Shown here: one piece after another, positions 1 through 8,366 of the stretch
Position numbering within the stretch: the stretch's first letter is position 1
Layout of the letters: every line of letters starts with the position of its first letter
NCBI GenBank assembly: GCA_965229695.1
Contig: OZ245921.1
Coordinates: 1,984,001-2,048,000, forward strand
Length of the DNA stretch: 64,000 nt
Reading direction: 5' to 3'
From: JANSYL01 sp965229695
GTDB lineage: Bacteria; Pseudomonadota; Alphaproteobacteria; Rhodobacterales; Rhodobacteraceae
Notes under the pieces: generated by a model
The model's input: only the letters and a program-made list of their open reading frames with translations
Told to the model about the DNA's origin: nothing
Database searches by the model: none
Position numbers and translations under genes: made by a program

Positions 1-1222
1 GATCGCACCCGCGATCTTCCGCCAGTTTGACCAAGGCACCGGTGACGTGATGGGCATCGCGGAACGGCATGTTCAGCGCACGCACCAGCCAATCGGCCAG
101 ATCGGTGGCGGTGGAAAACCCGCTGGCCGCCGCCGCCTCAAGCGCGGGGGCATTGGCCGACATATCGCGCACCATGCCCTCCATCGCGGCCAGCGCCAGC
201 ATCAGATTATCAGCCGCATCAAAGACCTGCTCTTTGTCTTCTTGCATGTCTTTCGAATAGGTCAGCGGCAGACCCTTCATCACTGTCATCAGCGCAACAT
301 TCGCTCCGAAAATCCGACCGATTTTCGCGCGGATCAGCTCGGCGGCATCAGGGTTTTTCTTCTGTGGCATGATCGAAGAGCCGGTCGAGAACCGATCCGA
401 CAGCGTGACAAAGCGGAACTGCGCCGAGGACCAGATCACCAATTCTTCCGCAAAGCGGCTCAAATGCATGGCGCAGATCGAGGCCGCGGCCAGGAATTCG
501 AGCGCGAAATCGCGGTCACTGACCGCATCCAGCGAATTGGCCGCCGGACGGTCAAACCCCAACGCCTCGGCCGTCATATGCCGGTCAATCGGGAAAGATG
601 TGCCGGCCAGGGCGGCGGCCCCGAGCGGCGACTCGTTCATGCGTGCGCGGGCATCAGTGAACCGGCTCCGGTCGCGCGCGAACATCTCGACATAGGCCAT
701 CATGTGATGGCCCCAGGTCACCGGCTGCGCGGTTTGCAAATGGGTGAAGCCCGGCATGACCCAATCCGCCCCAGCCTCGGCCTGGGTCAGCAAGGCCCGG
801 ATCAGTGCCTCCAGCCCAGAAATGGCAGCATCGATTTGATCGCGCACCCAGAGTTTGAAATCGGTCGCCACCTGATCGTTGCGCGACCGGCCCGTGTGCA
901 GCCGTCCGGCGGGCTCGCCAATGATCTCTTTCAGCCGCGCCTCCACATTCATGTGAATGTCTTCCAAAGCGGTGGAAAAGGCGAAGTTTCCGGTCTCGAT
1001 CTCTGACAAGACCGTGAGCAGACCTTCCCGGATCGCCTCGGCATCGCTATCGGTCAGAATACCAACATGCGCCAGCATCGCTGCATGGGCGCGGGAGCCG
1101 TCGATGTCTTGTTTCGCCAGCCGTTTATCGAACCCGATCGAGGCGTTGATCGCCTCCATGATCGCATCTGGCCCTGCCGCGAAACGCCCGCCCCACATCG
1201 TATTGGCGTTTTGGTCCGTCAT
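1..1222 (-). CDS. argH: Argininosuccinate lyase (C-terminus cut off by window edge)
   Basis: Last step of arginine synthesis: splits argininosuccinate into arginine and fumarate in the cytosol. The protein begins MTDQNANTMWGGRFA. It carries the fumarase/aspartase superfamily signature GSSIMPQKKNP and the upstream TGRSRNDQ and TWGHHMM segments. About 407 residues are visible; the family usually has about 460, so only the C-terminal part is missing, to the left of the window. The start ATG is 31 bases from the divergent TlpA-like gene, an adjacency common in Rhodobacteraceae. Identification is firm. Confidence 0.97.
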   Translation of the reverse strand, partial: MTDQNANTMWGGRFAAGPDAIMEAINASIGFDKRLAKQDIDGSRAHAAMLAHVGILTDSDAEAIREGLLTVLSEIETGNFAFSTALEDIHMNVEARLKEIIGEPAGRLHTGRSRNDQVATDFKLWVRDQIDAAISGLEALIRALLTQAEAGADWVMPGFTHLQTAQPVTWGHHMMAYVEMFARDRSRFTDARARMNESPLGAAALAGTSFPIDRHMTAEALGFDRPAANSLDAVSDRDFALEFLAAASICAMHLSRFAEELVIWSSAQFRFVTLSDRFSTGSSIMPQKKNPDAAELIRAKIGRIFGANVALMTVMKGLPLTYSKDMQEDKEQVFDAADNLMLALAAMEGMVRDMSANAPALEAAAASGFSTATDLADWLVRALNMPFRDAHHVTGALVKLAEDRGCD

Positions 1223-1253
1223 GTCCTTTGACCCTTTGCCGGAGATTGTTTGA

Positions 1254-1814
1254 ATGATCCGCATCTTGCGCACCGCCGTGCTCTACCTTGCCCTTGCCCT
1301 TGGTGCAAACGCTGCCATGGCCGACGGGCTAGAGGATTATCTGACCGGTGAGATGCGGGGGGTTGTGATCCATGACACGCCCATTCCGGCCTCGACCCTG
1401 CCGTTTCTGCACGCCGATGATCGTGAGGGCGCGCTGTCGGACTATGCCGGTCGCCACATTCTGCTGAATTTCTGGGCCACTTGGTGTGCGCCTTGCCGCC
1501 ATGAAATGCCCGCCCTGAATAGGTTGCAGACCGAACTGGGGGGAGAGGATTTTGCTGTGGTGACCTTGGCCACGGGCCGCAATCCGCCCCAGGCGATTCG
1601 GCGGTTTTTTGACGAGGAAAACATCACCGAGCTGACCCAGTATCGCGATATCAACCAACAGATCGCGCGTGAGATGGGGGTGTTTGGCCTGCCGATCACG
1701 GTGATCCTAGACCCCGAGGGCAATGAAATCGCGCGCCTGCGGGGCGATGCGGAATGGGCCAGCCCCGAAGCCTTTGCCTTGATCGAGGCGATTATTGCCC
1801 AGGATGAGGGCTAG
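1254..1814 (+). CDS. TlpA-like thiol:disulfide interchange protein
   Basis: Periplasmic thioredoxin-fold reductase of 186 residues. A hydrophobic N-terminal segment ending ANAAMA (about residues 1-23) looks like a signal peptide or membrane anchor. The redox motif WCAPC lies at residues 77-81 within NFWATWCAPC, and the cis-proline loop GLPITVILD follows about 90 residues later. TlpA/ResA-type proteins keep cysteines reduced, for example for cytochrome c or cytochrome oxidase assembly; the actual client cannot be read here. It is divergent from argH with a 31-base gap, so the two probably share a promoter region. Confidence 0.85.
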   Translation: MIRILRTAVLYLALALGANAAMADGLEDYLTGEMRGVVIHDTPIPASTLPFLHADDREGALSDYAGRHILLNFWATWCAPCRHEMPALNRLQTELGGEDFAVVTLATGRNPPQAIRRFFDEENITELTQYRDINQQIAREMGVFGLPITVILDPEGNEIARLRGDAEWASPEAFALIEAIIAQDEG

Positions 1815-1859
1815 GGGGCGCTGCCCCCCCGGCCTGCGGCCTCCCCCCGGGATATTTTT
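1814..1859. repeat. GC-rich interspersed intergenic repeat, copy 1
   Basis: Starts at the last base of the TlpA-like stop codon. It has two small inverted repeats (GGGGGCGCTGCCCCC and GGCCTGCGGCC) followed by a C run and ATATTTTT. A closely similar element occurs at 45391-45435 in an unrelated intergenic region. The stem-then-T-run form could terminate the TlpA-like gene, but the sharing between unrelated loci argues for a dispersed repeat family. Confidence 0.65.
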
Positions 1860-1924
1860 GAAACAGAGAATGAGTATCGGTTTGCCGTTGGCGATGAGCC
1901 GTCCTGTGGGCGGAGCCCAAGCCG

Positions 1925-2500
1925 CTACCGTGCGAGCGCCTGGACCTCTTTGTGCCGAAAGCACCCGGTCAGGTGATCATTGATCACGCCGGTGGCTTGT
2001 AGCCAGGCATAGACAATGGTCGGTCCGCAAAACCGGAACCCGGCTTTCTTCAGGTCTTTTGAAATTTGCGTGCTCAGCGGGGTCGCGGCGGGCACCTCCG
2101 CCGACGTGGCCCAATGGTTCACCAAAGGTGTACCGCCCACATAATCCCAGACGAAGCGATCAAAGCCGCCCTGATCCTCTAGCGTGATCCAGGCCTTGGC
2201 ATTGCCAATGGTGGCCTCGATCTTGCCGCGATGGCGTACGATGCCGGGATCGGCCAGCAGGCGGGTGATTTCGGTCTCACCCCAGGTGGCGATTACGCGC
2301 GGGTCGAAGCCTTCAAAAGCGGCGCGGAACGCCTCGCGTTTGCGCAGGATGGTGATCCAGGCCAAACCGGCCTGAAACCCGTCCAGGATCAGCTTCTCCC
2401 AAAGCGCGCGGCTGTCATATTCCGGCACGCCCCATTCGGTGTCGTGATAGGCGACGTAAAGCGGATCTTCCCCGCACCAGCCACAGCGCGTTTCCCCCAT
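1925..2500 (-). CDS. tag: DNA-3-methyladenine glycosylase I
   Basis: Base-excision repair enzyme that removes 3-methyladenine from alkylated DNA. The 191-residue protein begins MGETRCGWCGEDPLYVAYHD and has the family segments EWGVP, FQAGLAW, GFRFCGPTIVYAWLQATG and NDHLTGCFRH. The zinc ligands known for E. coli Tag (an N-terminal Cys and His, and a C-terminal His and Cys four apart) can be placed at C6, H19 and the HLTGC segment. Length is normal for the family. It is divergent from the EAL gene with a gap of about 100 bases. Confidence 0.95.
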   Translation of the reverse strand: MGETRCGWCGEDPLYVAYHDTEWGVPEYDSRALWEKLILDGFQAGLAWITILRKREAFRAAFEGFDPRVIATWGETEITRLLADPGIVRHRGKIEATIGNAKAWITLEDQGGFDRFVWDYVGGTPLVNHWATSAEVPAATPLSTQISKDLKKAGFRFCGPTIVYAWLQATGVINDHLTGCFRHKEVQALAR

Positions 2501-2600
2501 CCCGACATCCCTGTAAAATTAGAACAAAATGTGAATATTCATCACTCTTTAAGGGATCGGGCCACATCTACGCAAGCATTGCCGGATGGAGGTCTCTCGC

Positions 2601-3431
2601 ATGGGGCGTTTGGGGCGCAAGCTGATCGAAGCGGGGCTGGAAAGCCCCTTGGATGTGGCCGTCAGCCAGCGTGACCGGGGAACATTGTCCATGGTGCGCC
2701 AGGCGCTGGAACGCGGCGATGCGGTTCTGGCCTTTCAACCGGTCATGCGTGCCGATGGCGCGGGCATCGCGTTTTACGAAGGGCTTATTCGCATCTTGGA
2801 CGAAACCGGCCGCGTGATCCCAGCGCGGGATTTTATCTCGGTCGTGGAAGATCAGGATCTGGGCCGTCAGATCGATTGCGCGGCGCTGAAAGTTGGGCTG
2901 AATACACTGAAAGCCAACCCGACGCTGCGGCTGGCCATCAACATGTCGGCCCGCTCGGTCGGCTATCCGGCTTGGATGCAAATCCTGCGGCGGGTGGTGA
3001 AAAAACGGCCCGATGTGGCGCAGCGTTTGATCCTGGAGATCACCGAAACCTCGGTCATGCAAATGCCCGAGATCGTGAAGATTTTTATGGAAGAACTGCA
3101 AGACAAGGGCATCACCTTTGCGCTGGATGATTTTGGCGCGGGCTACACGGCCTTTCGTCATTTGCGGCATTTCTGCTTCGACATCCTAAAGATCGATGGC
3201 CAGTTCGCCCGAAATGTCGATTTGGACGCGGACAACCAGGTGTTGAATGAGGCGCTGATTTCCCTTGCGCGCCATTTCGATATGCTGGTCGTGTCCGAGG
3301 CGGTCGAAACCCAAGCCGAAGCTGCCTGGCTTGCCGCAGCCGGGGTCGATTGCCTGCAGGGCTATTATTTTGCGGCCCCAACCATGACCCCCCCTTGGCA
3401 AAAAGCGGCGGGCATGCGCGCGCCTGTCTAG
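2601..3431 (+). CDS. EAL-domain protein, probable c-di-GMP phosphodiesterase
   Basis: Single-domain EAL protein of 276 residues with no visible sensor, GGDEF or membrane segment. The signature reads YEGLIRI (EGL instead of EAL), but residues normally used for metal binding and catalysis are kept: the Glu of EGL, Asn in INMSARS, Glu in EITETS, DDFGAGY, LKID, the Glu of EAVET, and QGYYFA. Activity is therefore plausible. Start chosen at the ATG at 2601 because GGAGGT lies eight bases upstream; an in-frame ATG at 2586 has no ribosome-binding site. Its signal input and target are unknown. Confidence 0.85.
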   Translation: MGRLGRKLIEAGLESPLDVAVSQRDRGTLSMVRQALERGDAVLAFQPVMRADGAGIAFYEGLIRILDETGRVIPARDFISVVEDQDLGRQIDCAALKVGLNTLKANPTLRLAINMSARSVGYPAWMQILRRVVKKRPDVAQRLILEITETSVMQMPEIVKIFMEELQDKGITFALDDFGAGYTAFRHLRHFCFDILKIDGQFARNVDLDADNQVLNEALISLARHFDMLVVSEAVETQAEAAWLAAAGVDCLQGYYFAAPTMTPPWQKAAGMRAPV

Positions 3432-3558
3432 ATCGCGCAAACCGGCTGAGACACCGTGTCCGTTGTGCCTAAAGGCCCTGCTTCGTATCACTCGGCTTAA
3501 GATTGAAAGGCTGCGCGCGTCGTTTCGCGCCCCGCCGCGTCAGACGAAAGGGACGTCC

Positions 3559-4734
3559 ATGACCAATGTCGTAATCGCCTCGGCAGCCCGTACGCCGGTT
3601 GGCAGTTTCCTCGGTTCTTATGCCAATACGCCCGCCCACGAACTGGGACGCATCGTGCTGGAGGCGGTGGTTGACCGTGCCGGTGTCGATAAATCCGAAG
3701 TGTCGGAAACCATCCTAGGCCAGGTGCTGACCGCCGCTCAGGGCCAAAACCCGGCGCGTCAGGCCCATATCAACGCCGGTTTCCCAAAAGAAAGCGCGGC
3801 TTGGGGCATCAACCAGGTTTGCGGCTCGGGCCTGCGCGCCGTGGCGCTTGGCGCTCAGCACATCATGCTGGGGGATGCCGAGATGGTCGTGGCCGGTGGC
3901 CAGGAAAACATGTCGATGAGCCCCCATGCCGCCGCCCTGCGCCAGGGTCAGAAAATGGGCGACATGAAATATGTCGACACCATGATCCGCGATGGTCTGT
4001 GGGATGCGTTCAACGGCTATCACATGGGCCAAACCGCTGAAAACGTTGCCGAACAATGGCAGATCAGCCGCGATATGCAGGATGAATTTGCGGTTGGTTC
4101 GCAGAACAAAGCCGAAGCCGCACAAAAGGCTGGCAAATTCGCCGATGAAATCACCGCCGTCACCATCAAAACCCGCAAGGGGGATGTGGTTGTCGATAGC
4201 GATGAATACATCCGCCACGGCGCCACCATGGAAGCCATGCAAAAGCTGCGCCCGGCCTTCACCAAGGATGGGTCGGTCACCGCGGCCAACGCCTCGGGCC
4301 TGAACGATGGCGCGGCGGCAACGCTGCTGATGTCGGCAGATGCCGCCGAAAAACGCGGGATTGAACCGCTGGCGCGTATCGCCTCCTACGCGACCGCGGG
4401 TCTTGACCCGTCGATCATGGGCGTGGGCCCGATCTATGCTTCGCGCAAGGCACTGGAAAAGGCCGGGTGGAAGGTTGACGATCTGGACCTGGTGGAAGCC
4501 AATGAAGCCTTTGCCGCCCAAGCCTGTGCCGTGAACAAGGACATGGGCTGGGATCCGGCGATTGTGAACGTCAATGGAGGCGCGATTGCCATTGGTCACC
4601 CAATTGGCGCCTCGGGCGCGCGGGTGCTGAACACGCTTCTGTTCGAGATGCAGCGCCGCGATGCCAAAAAGGGCCTGGCCACGCTGTGCATCGGCGGCGG
4701 CATGGGTGTCGCGCTTTGTGTTGAGCGGCCCTGA
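3559..4734 (+). CDS. phaA: Acetyl-CoA C-acetyltransferase (beta-ketothiolase)
   Basis: Condenses two acetyl-CoA to acetoacetyl-CoA, the first step of polyhydroxybutyrate synthesis and the entry to the ethylmalonyl-CoA pathway. The 391-residue protein begins MTNVVIASAARTPVGSF. It has the acyl-accepting Cys in VCGSGLRAV, the His in GHPIGASGAR and the second active-site Cys in CIGGGMG. The reading frame is open further upstream, but the ATG at 3559 has a purine-rich ribosome-binding site and matches the family start. phaB follows 96 bases downstream in the same direction, so they likely form an operon. Confidence 0.96.
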   Translation: MTNVVIASAARTPVGSFLGSYANTPAHELGRIVLEAVVDRAGVDKSEVSETILGQVLTAAQGQNPARQAHINAGFPKESAAWGINQVCGSGLRAVALGAQHIMLGDAEMVVAGGQENMSMSPHAAALRQGQKMGDMKYVDTMIRDGLWDAFNGYHMGQTAENVAEQWQISRDMQDEFAVGSQNKAEAAQKAGKFADEITAVTIKTRKGDVVVDSDEYIRHGATMEAMQKLRPAFTKDGSVTAANASGLNDGAAATLLMSADAAEKRGIEPLARIASYATAGLDPSIMGVGPIYASRKALEKAGWKVDDLDLVEANEAFAAQACAVNKDMGWDPAIVNVNGGAIAIGHPIGASGARVLNTLLFEMQRRDAKKGLATLCIGGGMGVALCVERP

Positions 4735-4789
4735 ACGGCTGATCTGGATCAAGGCGGTGCCAGGGCGCGCCGCCTAATCCCCCGATAAA

Positions 4790-4816
4790 GCCCGAAAAAC
4801 GGGCAGGAATTTCCTG
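4790..4816 (+). promoter_or_regulatory. Small hairpin and palindrome in the phaB leader
   Basis: A GCCCG-AAAAA-CGGGC stem-loop (4790-4804) is followed directly by the short palindrome CAGGAATTTCCTG (4804-4816), which runs into the phaB ribosome-binding site. It could stabilise or attenuate the phaA-phaB transcript or be an operator; nothing in the sequence decides this. Confidence 0.3.
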
Positions 4817-4830
4817 GAGGAGACGAACGA

Positions 4831-5556
4831 ATGGGACGTGTAGCACTGGTAACCGGCGGTAGCCGGGGCATTGGGGAAGCGATTTCAAAGGCCTTGAAGG
4901 CCGATGGGTACAGCGTTGCGGCCACCTATGCTGGCAATGACGAAAAGGCCGCCGCCTTCACCGAAGCAACCGGCATCAAAACCTATAAATGGGACGTGGC
5001 CAGCTATGAGGCGTCCGAGGCTGGCATCGCCCAGGTCGAAGCCGACCTTGGCCCGATTGAGGTGGTTGTCGCCAATGCCGGCATCACTTGGGATGGCTTC
5101 TTCCACAAGATGAAGCCGGAACAGTGGCAAAAGGTCATCGACACCAACCTGACCGGTGTGTTCAACACCGTGCGCCCGGTCTGGCCCGGTATGCGCGAGC
5201 GGGGCTTTGGCCGCGTGATCGTGATTTCTTCGATCAACGGTCAGAAAGGCCAGGCTGGTCAGGTGAACTATGCCGCCACCAAAGCGGGCGATCTGGGCAT
5301 CGTGAAATCCCTGGCGCAAGAGGGTGCCGCCAAAGGCATCACCGCCAACGCGGTTTGCCCGGGCTATATCGGCACCGAAATGGTCCGCGCGATCCCTGAA
5401 GAGGTTCTGAACTCCAAGATTATCCCGCAAATCCCGGCGGGTCGTCTGGGTGAACCGGAAGAGATTGCACGCTGCGTGACCTTCCTGGCCTCCGACGATG
5501 CGGGCTTTATCAACGGCTCGACCATCTCGGCCAACGGGGCGCAGTTCTTCGTCTAA
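4831..5556 (+). CDS. phaB: Acetoacetyl-CoA reductase
   Basis: Short-chain dehydrogenase of 241 residues that reduces acetoacetyl-CoA to (R)-3-hydroxybutyryl-CoA with NADPH. The nucleotide-binding motif VTGGSRGIGEAI is at the N-terminus, the catalytic Ser in ISSINGQKGQ, and the Tyr/Lys pair in NYAATKAG. The C-terminal part (ITANAVCPGYIGTEM) matches PhaB proteins. A strong GGAGGAG ribosome-binding site precedes the ATG. It lies behind phaA and ends at a clear terminator. No polymerase, phasin or PhaR gene is in the window. Confidence 0.95.
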   Translation: MGRVALVTGGSRGIGEAISKALKADGYSVAATYAGNDEKAAAFTEATGIKTYKWDVASYEASEAGIAQVEADLGPIEVVVANAGITWDGFFHKMKPEQWQKVIDTNLTGVFNTVRPVWPGMRERGFGRVIVISSINGQKGQAGQVNYAATKAGDLGIVKSLAQEGAAKGITANAVCPGYIGTEMVRAIPEEVLNSKIIPQIPAGRLGEPEEIARCVTFLASDDAGFINGSTISANGAQFFV

Positions 5557-5579
5557 GCACGCGCCAGGCTAGAATAGAA

Positions 5580-5609
5580 AAGGCCGGGGCGCGTGACCCC
5601 GGCCTTTTT
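5580..5609 (+). terminator. Rho-independent terminator after phaB
   Basis: Perfect 10-base-pair stem AAGGCCGGGG / CCCCGGCCTT with a seven-base loop, followed by a T run, 23 bases after the phaB stop codon. It closes the phaA-phaB transcript and separates it from the convergent small gene. Confidence 0.93.
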
Positions 5610-5626
5610 ATCATCTGAGCCTTGGC

Positions 5627-5770
5627 TCAGGCTTTTGCGACCGACCCGTTCGGTTCAGCTTTGCGGATCCGAAACAGCTTTGCCCAGAATGCGGCCAAGA
5701 CGGCGGCACGTTCTTTTTCAGCGGCCCGGATGATTTTGCGCGTTTGCGCATCAGCACCATGGTAATACAT
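5627..5770 (-). CDS. Small uncharacterised protein, 47 aa (tandem paralogue 1)
   Basis: Predicted product begins MYYHGADAQTRKIIRAAEKE and is basic and helical, with FWAKLFRIRK near the middle. A clear AAGGAG ribosome-binding site lies a few bases upstream of the ATG. It resembles the next small gene (5872-5985): both share a start with two aromatic residues, then IIRA, an ER pair, a Leu and FWxxL. The similarity and the good ribosome-binding sites support real translation. Function unknown; the amphipathic Trp/Arg-rich C-terminal half could contact membrane or RNA, which is speculation. Confidence 0.65.
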   Translation of the reverse strand: MYYHGADAQTRKIIRAAEKERAAVLAAFWAKLFRIRKAEPNGSVAKA

Positions 5771-5871
5771 CGCGTATCTCCTTTTTGGCCTCCCTAGGCG
5801 CAAAGGTAGGTCGCCGATGCGGGCCGAGCTACGCCCCAGTCTGCAATCCCGGGTTTCGCCAGGCGCAAGGC

Positions 5872-5985
5872 TTAGCCGCGCCCGCGCAGCCAGCCCCAGA
5901 ACTCACCCAAGATTTTGCCGCGTTCGGCATGGGCGCGGATGATGGCGTTTTGGGTGGCGCGGTCGGTGGTGTTGTCGAAGAACAT
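5872..5985 (-). CDS. Small uncharacterised protein, 37 aa (tandem paralogue 2)
   Basis: Begins MFFDNTTDRATQNAIIRAHA and ends in EFWGWLRGRG. The reading frame is open further upstream, but the ATG at 5985 has an AAGGAA ribosome-binding site and gives a product aligned with the neighbour at 5627-5770. It lies upstream of that gene on the same strand with a gap of about 100 bases, and divergent from the LysR gene, so the pair may be co-transcribed. I do not recognise the family with certainty. Confidence 0.6.
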   Translation of the reverse strand: MFFDNTTDRATQNAIIRAHAERGKILGEFWGWLRGRG

Positions 5986-6098
5986 GGCGGTTTCCTTTTT
6001 CAGGTGCGGTGATTTGAACTGACCCTTAGATGCGCCTTTTCTTCGCTTGCGACAAACGAGACTTTCCAACCCCTCAGTTAAGTTGTATTTAACTGGCT

Positions 6099-7046
6099 AT
6101 GTCCGACAGATTGCCCCCCTTAACCGCTTTGCGTGCCTTTGACGCCGCCGCGCGCCATATGAGCTTTGCCAAAGCGGCCGAAGAATTAAACGTCACCCCC
6201 GCTGCGTTAAGCTTTCAGATCAAATCTCTTGAAGAGCATTTGGGCACGCCGGTGTTCCGCCGCCTCAACCGCGCGGTGGAGCTGACAGCCGCTGGTCACG
6301 CCCTGGCACCGGGCGCGGCTGATGGGTTCGCCGCCCTGCAATCGGCCTGGCGTGCCGCGCGCCGCGTGGGCGATCAATCCTCGCTCATTGTAACGGCTGG
6401 CCCGGCCTTTACTGCCAAATGGCTCGCGCCGCGCCTGTTCGAGTTTGTGCAGGAACACCCCGAGATTGAGCTGCGCTTTTCCGCAAGCCTGCGCCTGATG
6501 GATTTTGCGCGGGACGATGTGGATGTTGCCATTCGCTTTGGCAAACCCCGCCAAGAACCAGGCTTGTTCAGCAAATCGATCATGCGTGAATGGCTGACCC
6601 CGATGATGTCGCCCGAATTGGCACGGAAATACCCAACCCCGGCTGATCTGCGGCCGGCCCCGCTTTTGCACACCGAAGACATTCAGTTCCTGCGCCCCTC
6701 CATCGATTGGCCCGCTTGGTTTGCGGCAGCCGGGTTGCCGCATACACCCGACACCGGCGCGCGGTTTAGCCAGGCCGACCATGCGGTGGATGCCGCCGCT
6801 GCCGGGGGCGGGGTGGTGCTTGGCCGGATATCCTTGGCCGAAAAAGATGTGCGGGAAGGGCGGCTGGTCATGCCGTATAAAATCGGCCTGACAACAGAAG
6901 CAAAGTACAGATTCGTCTGCCCCGAGACGCAAGCCTCGCGTCCTCAGGTGCAAGCGTTCCTAACGTGGATCGAGGCACAGACCGCCGATCTGGCGGCCTA
7001 TGCCGAAGGGTTCTCATTCGTCGACGCCGCCGATGTAGCGGCTTAG
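6099..7046 (+). CDS. LysR-family transcriptional regulator, GcvA-like
   Basis: A 315-residue regulator with the N-terminal winged helix-turn-helix (LTALRAFDAAARHMSFAKAA, then ELNVTPAALSFQIKSLEE) and a C-terminal substrate-binding effector domain. The helix-turn-helix wording resembles GcvA, the glycine-cleavage activator, but this subgroup is large and regulates many targets. No catabolic gene is next to it: two tiny genes lie upstream on the opposite strand and the DUF465 gene is convergent six bases downstream. Its target cannot be inferred here. Confidence 0.88.
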   Translation: MSDRLPPLTALRAFDAAARHMSFAKAAEELNVTPAALSFQIKSLEEHLGTPVFRRLNRAVELTAAGHALAPGAADGFAALQSAWRAARRVGDQSSLIVTAGPAFTAKWLAPRLFEFVQEHPEIELRFSASLRLMDFARDDVDVAIRFGKPRQEPGLFSKSIMREWLTPMMSPELARKYPTPADLRPAPLLHTEDIQFLRPSIDWPAWFAAAGLPHTPDTGARFSQADHAVDAAAAGGGVVLGRISLAEKDVREGRLVMPYKIGLTTEAKYRFVCPETQASRPQVQAFLTWIEAQTADLAAYAEGFSFVDAADVAA

Positions 7047-7052
7047 ATAGAC

Positions 7053-7217
7053 CTAGCTATCGAGGCGCGAGATCTCTTCTTTCAGGCGAAGTTTTTCTTT
7101 TTTCATCTCCCGTAGGGCCAAATCATCCACCCCAGGGCTACGTTGCGCTTCTTCTACTTGGTCCGAGAGGTGCGCGTGTTTCTTCTTCAGTTCCGTCAGA
7201 TGAGCGCCAAGCGACAT
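7053..7217 (-). CDS. DUF465/YdcH-family small coiled-coil protein
   Basis: A 54-residue, charged, helical protein beginning MSLGAHLTELKKKHAHLSDQ and ending KEEISRLDS, matching DUF465 proteins of alphaproteobacteria. Start chosen at the ATG at 7217, preceded by GAGGAGG; the longer open frame upstream runs through non-family sequence. It is probably a coiled coil throughout. Family function is not established. It follows the methyltransferase gene on the same strand after an 85-base gap. Confidence 0.85.
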   Translation of the reverse strand: MSLGAHLTELKKKHAHLSDQVEEAQRSPGVDDLALREMKKEKLRLKEEISRLDS

Positions 7218-7302
7218 CGAGTTCCTCCTCTCGTTTCTAAAGGTGCACCGCAGTCCAGCACGGAAATCGAGTCGTGTCACGCATTTCACGCGATAGGATA
7301 TT

Positions 7303-8100
7303 TCAAATGCCGGTGGATTTGGCGCGATCTTGCCAGGGCAGGGCGGCCCCGTCGCGCAGGATTGCGCGTGCCAGATCGGTGAAATCCTCGCCATCCTGTT
7401 CATGCTTATCGCCCGCATGCAGCGCCAAAGCGGGCAATAAAACAAAGGGCGCGCGTCCACCCTTCCGCGCGCGGATCAAGACCCGGCTGGGCGCCCGCCC
7501 GGCCCGCGCCGCCAGCGGCAAGGCCGAGATTGATCCAAACCCTTCCGACAGATGCGCCAGACAGTCGGGCAACCGCGCGATGCTTTGGATCAGCGTCAGC
7601 CACCCTTTGGGCTTTAGCCGCGCGCGGGCGGTGTCGATCCAGGCGGACAGGGGCGTTTCCTCCCGCATCGCGGTTTCGCGCCCCTGATCCTGTGCGCGGG
7701 TGCCATCCCCCGCTTCGAAATAGGGCGGGTTGGCAAAAACATGGTCGAAAGACATGGCCCGCAACGCAGGCGGCAGCGCCGCCAAATCCGCGGTATGCAC
7801 CGTCAGATCGATCTGCGCGGCCCCACCGTTGCGCCGCGCCAGCTCCGCATATTGGGGCTGTCGCTCAATGCCAAACAGCCTTAGGCCGCCCACGCGCACC
7901 GCCAAGCAAAGGCTGGCCACGCCCACACCACAGCCAAGCTCCAACACCTGATCCCCGGCGCGCGCCGGGACCGAGGCTGCCAAAAGCACCGGGTCCACGC
8001 CTGCGCGATACCCATCGCGCGGTTGCCAGGCGCTGACCCGCCCGCCCAAAAACGCATCCCGCGTGAGCGCGCCCTCAGGCCAGGCGTCAGCCCCGCTCAC
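7303..8100 (-). CDS. tRNA1(Val) (adenine-N6)-methyltransferase-type protein
   Basis: SAM-dependent methyltransferase of 265 residues. The Gly-rich SAM motif is VLELGCGVGVASLCLA, and the catalytic motif of N6-adenine methyltransferases is NPPYFEAG. The N-terminal segment (DAFLGGRVSAWQPRDGYRAG followed by DPVLLAA) is typical of the TrmN6/YfiC group, which modifies A37 of tRNA1(Val). The tRNA target is inferred from family. Its start overlaps the end of the DUF2007 gene by four bases (ATGA), indicating translational coupling. Confidence 0.82.
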   Translation of the reverse strand: MSGADAWPEGALTRDAFLGGRVSAWQPRDGYRAGVDPVLLAASVPARAGDQVLELGCGVGVASLCLAVRVGGLRLFGIERQPQYAELARRNGGAAQIDLTVHTADLAALPPALRAMSFDHVFANPPYFEAGDGTRAQDQGRETAMREETPLSAWIDTARARLKPKGWLTLIQSIARLPDCLAHLSEGFGSISALPLAARAGRAPSRVLIRARKGGRAPFVLLPALALHAGDKHEQDGEDFTDLARAILRDGAALPWQDRAKSTGI

Positions 8101-8321
8101 TCGGAAACCGGCAGGTCATTGTCACGCAGCACCGCGCGGGCGCGAAACGCATCGCTGCGCGCCACCAGCAGGCGGCGCGGCAATATGCCGATGGACCCTT
8201 CAAGGACGCTCATATGGACGTCCATTTCGAACACCTTTATATCCTCGCCGGATAGCAGTGCCGAAGCGAAGGCGATAACGGTCGGGTCGTTGCTGCGCAG
8301 AATTTCTTGCATAGCGCGCAT
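8097..8321 (-). CDS. DUF2007 domain protein
   Basis: A 74-residue protein with the DUF2007 pattern (EILRSNDPTVIAFASALLSG, then VLEGSIGILPRRLLV). DUF2007 proteins are small alpha/beta domains sometimes called putative signal-transducing proteins, with no proven role. The ATG at 8312 is an alternative start giving a product closer to the family norm. It is first in a two-gene unit with the TrmN6-like methyltransferase and divergent from the polyprenyl synthase gene with a 45-base gap. Confidence 0.82.
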   Translation of the reverse strand: MRAMQEILRSNDPTVIAFASALLSGEDIKVFEMDVHMSVLEGSIGILPRRLLVARSDAFRARAVLRDNDLPVSE

Positions 8322-8366
8322 GTATGTTTCTCATGGCCGCTTGTCGAGATGGGGAGGGGACGCCCT

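Noticed and set aside
3715..4752. Long minus-strand open frame (345 codons) across phaA
   Set aside because: Antisense shadow of a high-GC gene: the product is His/Gly/Arg-rich without domain logic, while phaA on the plus strand has all thiolase motifs.
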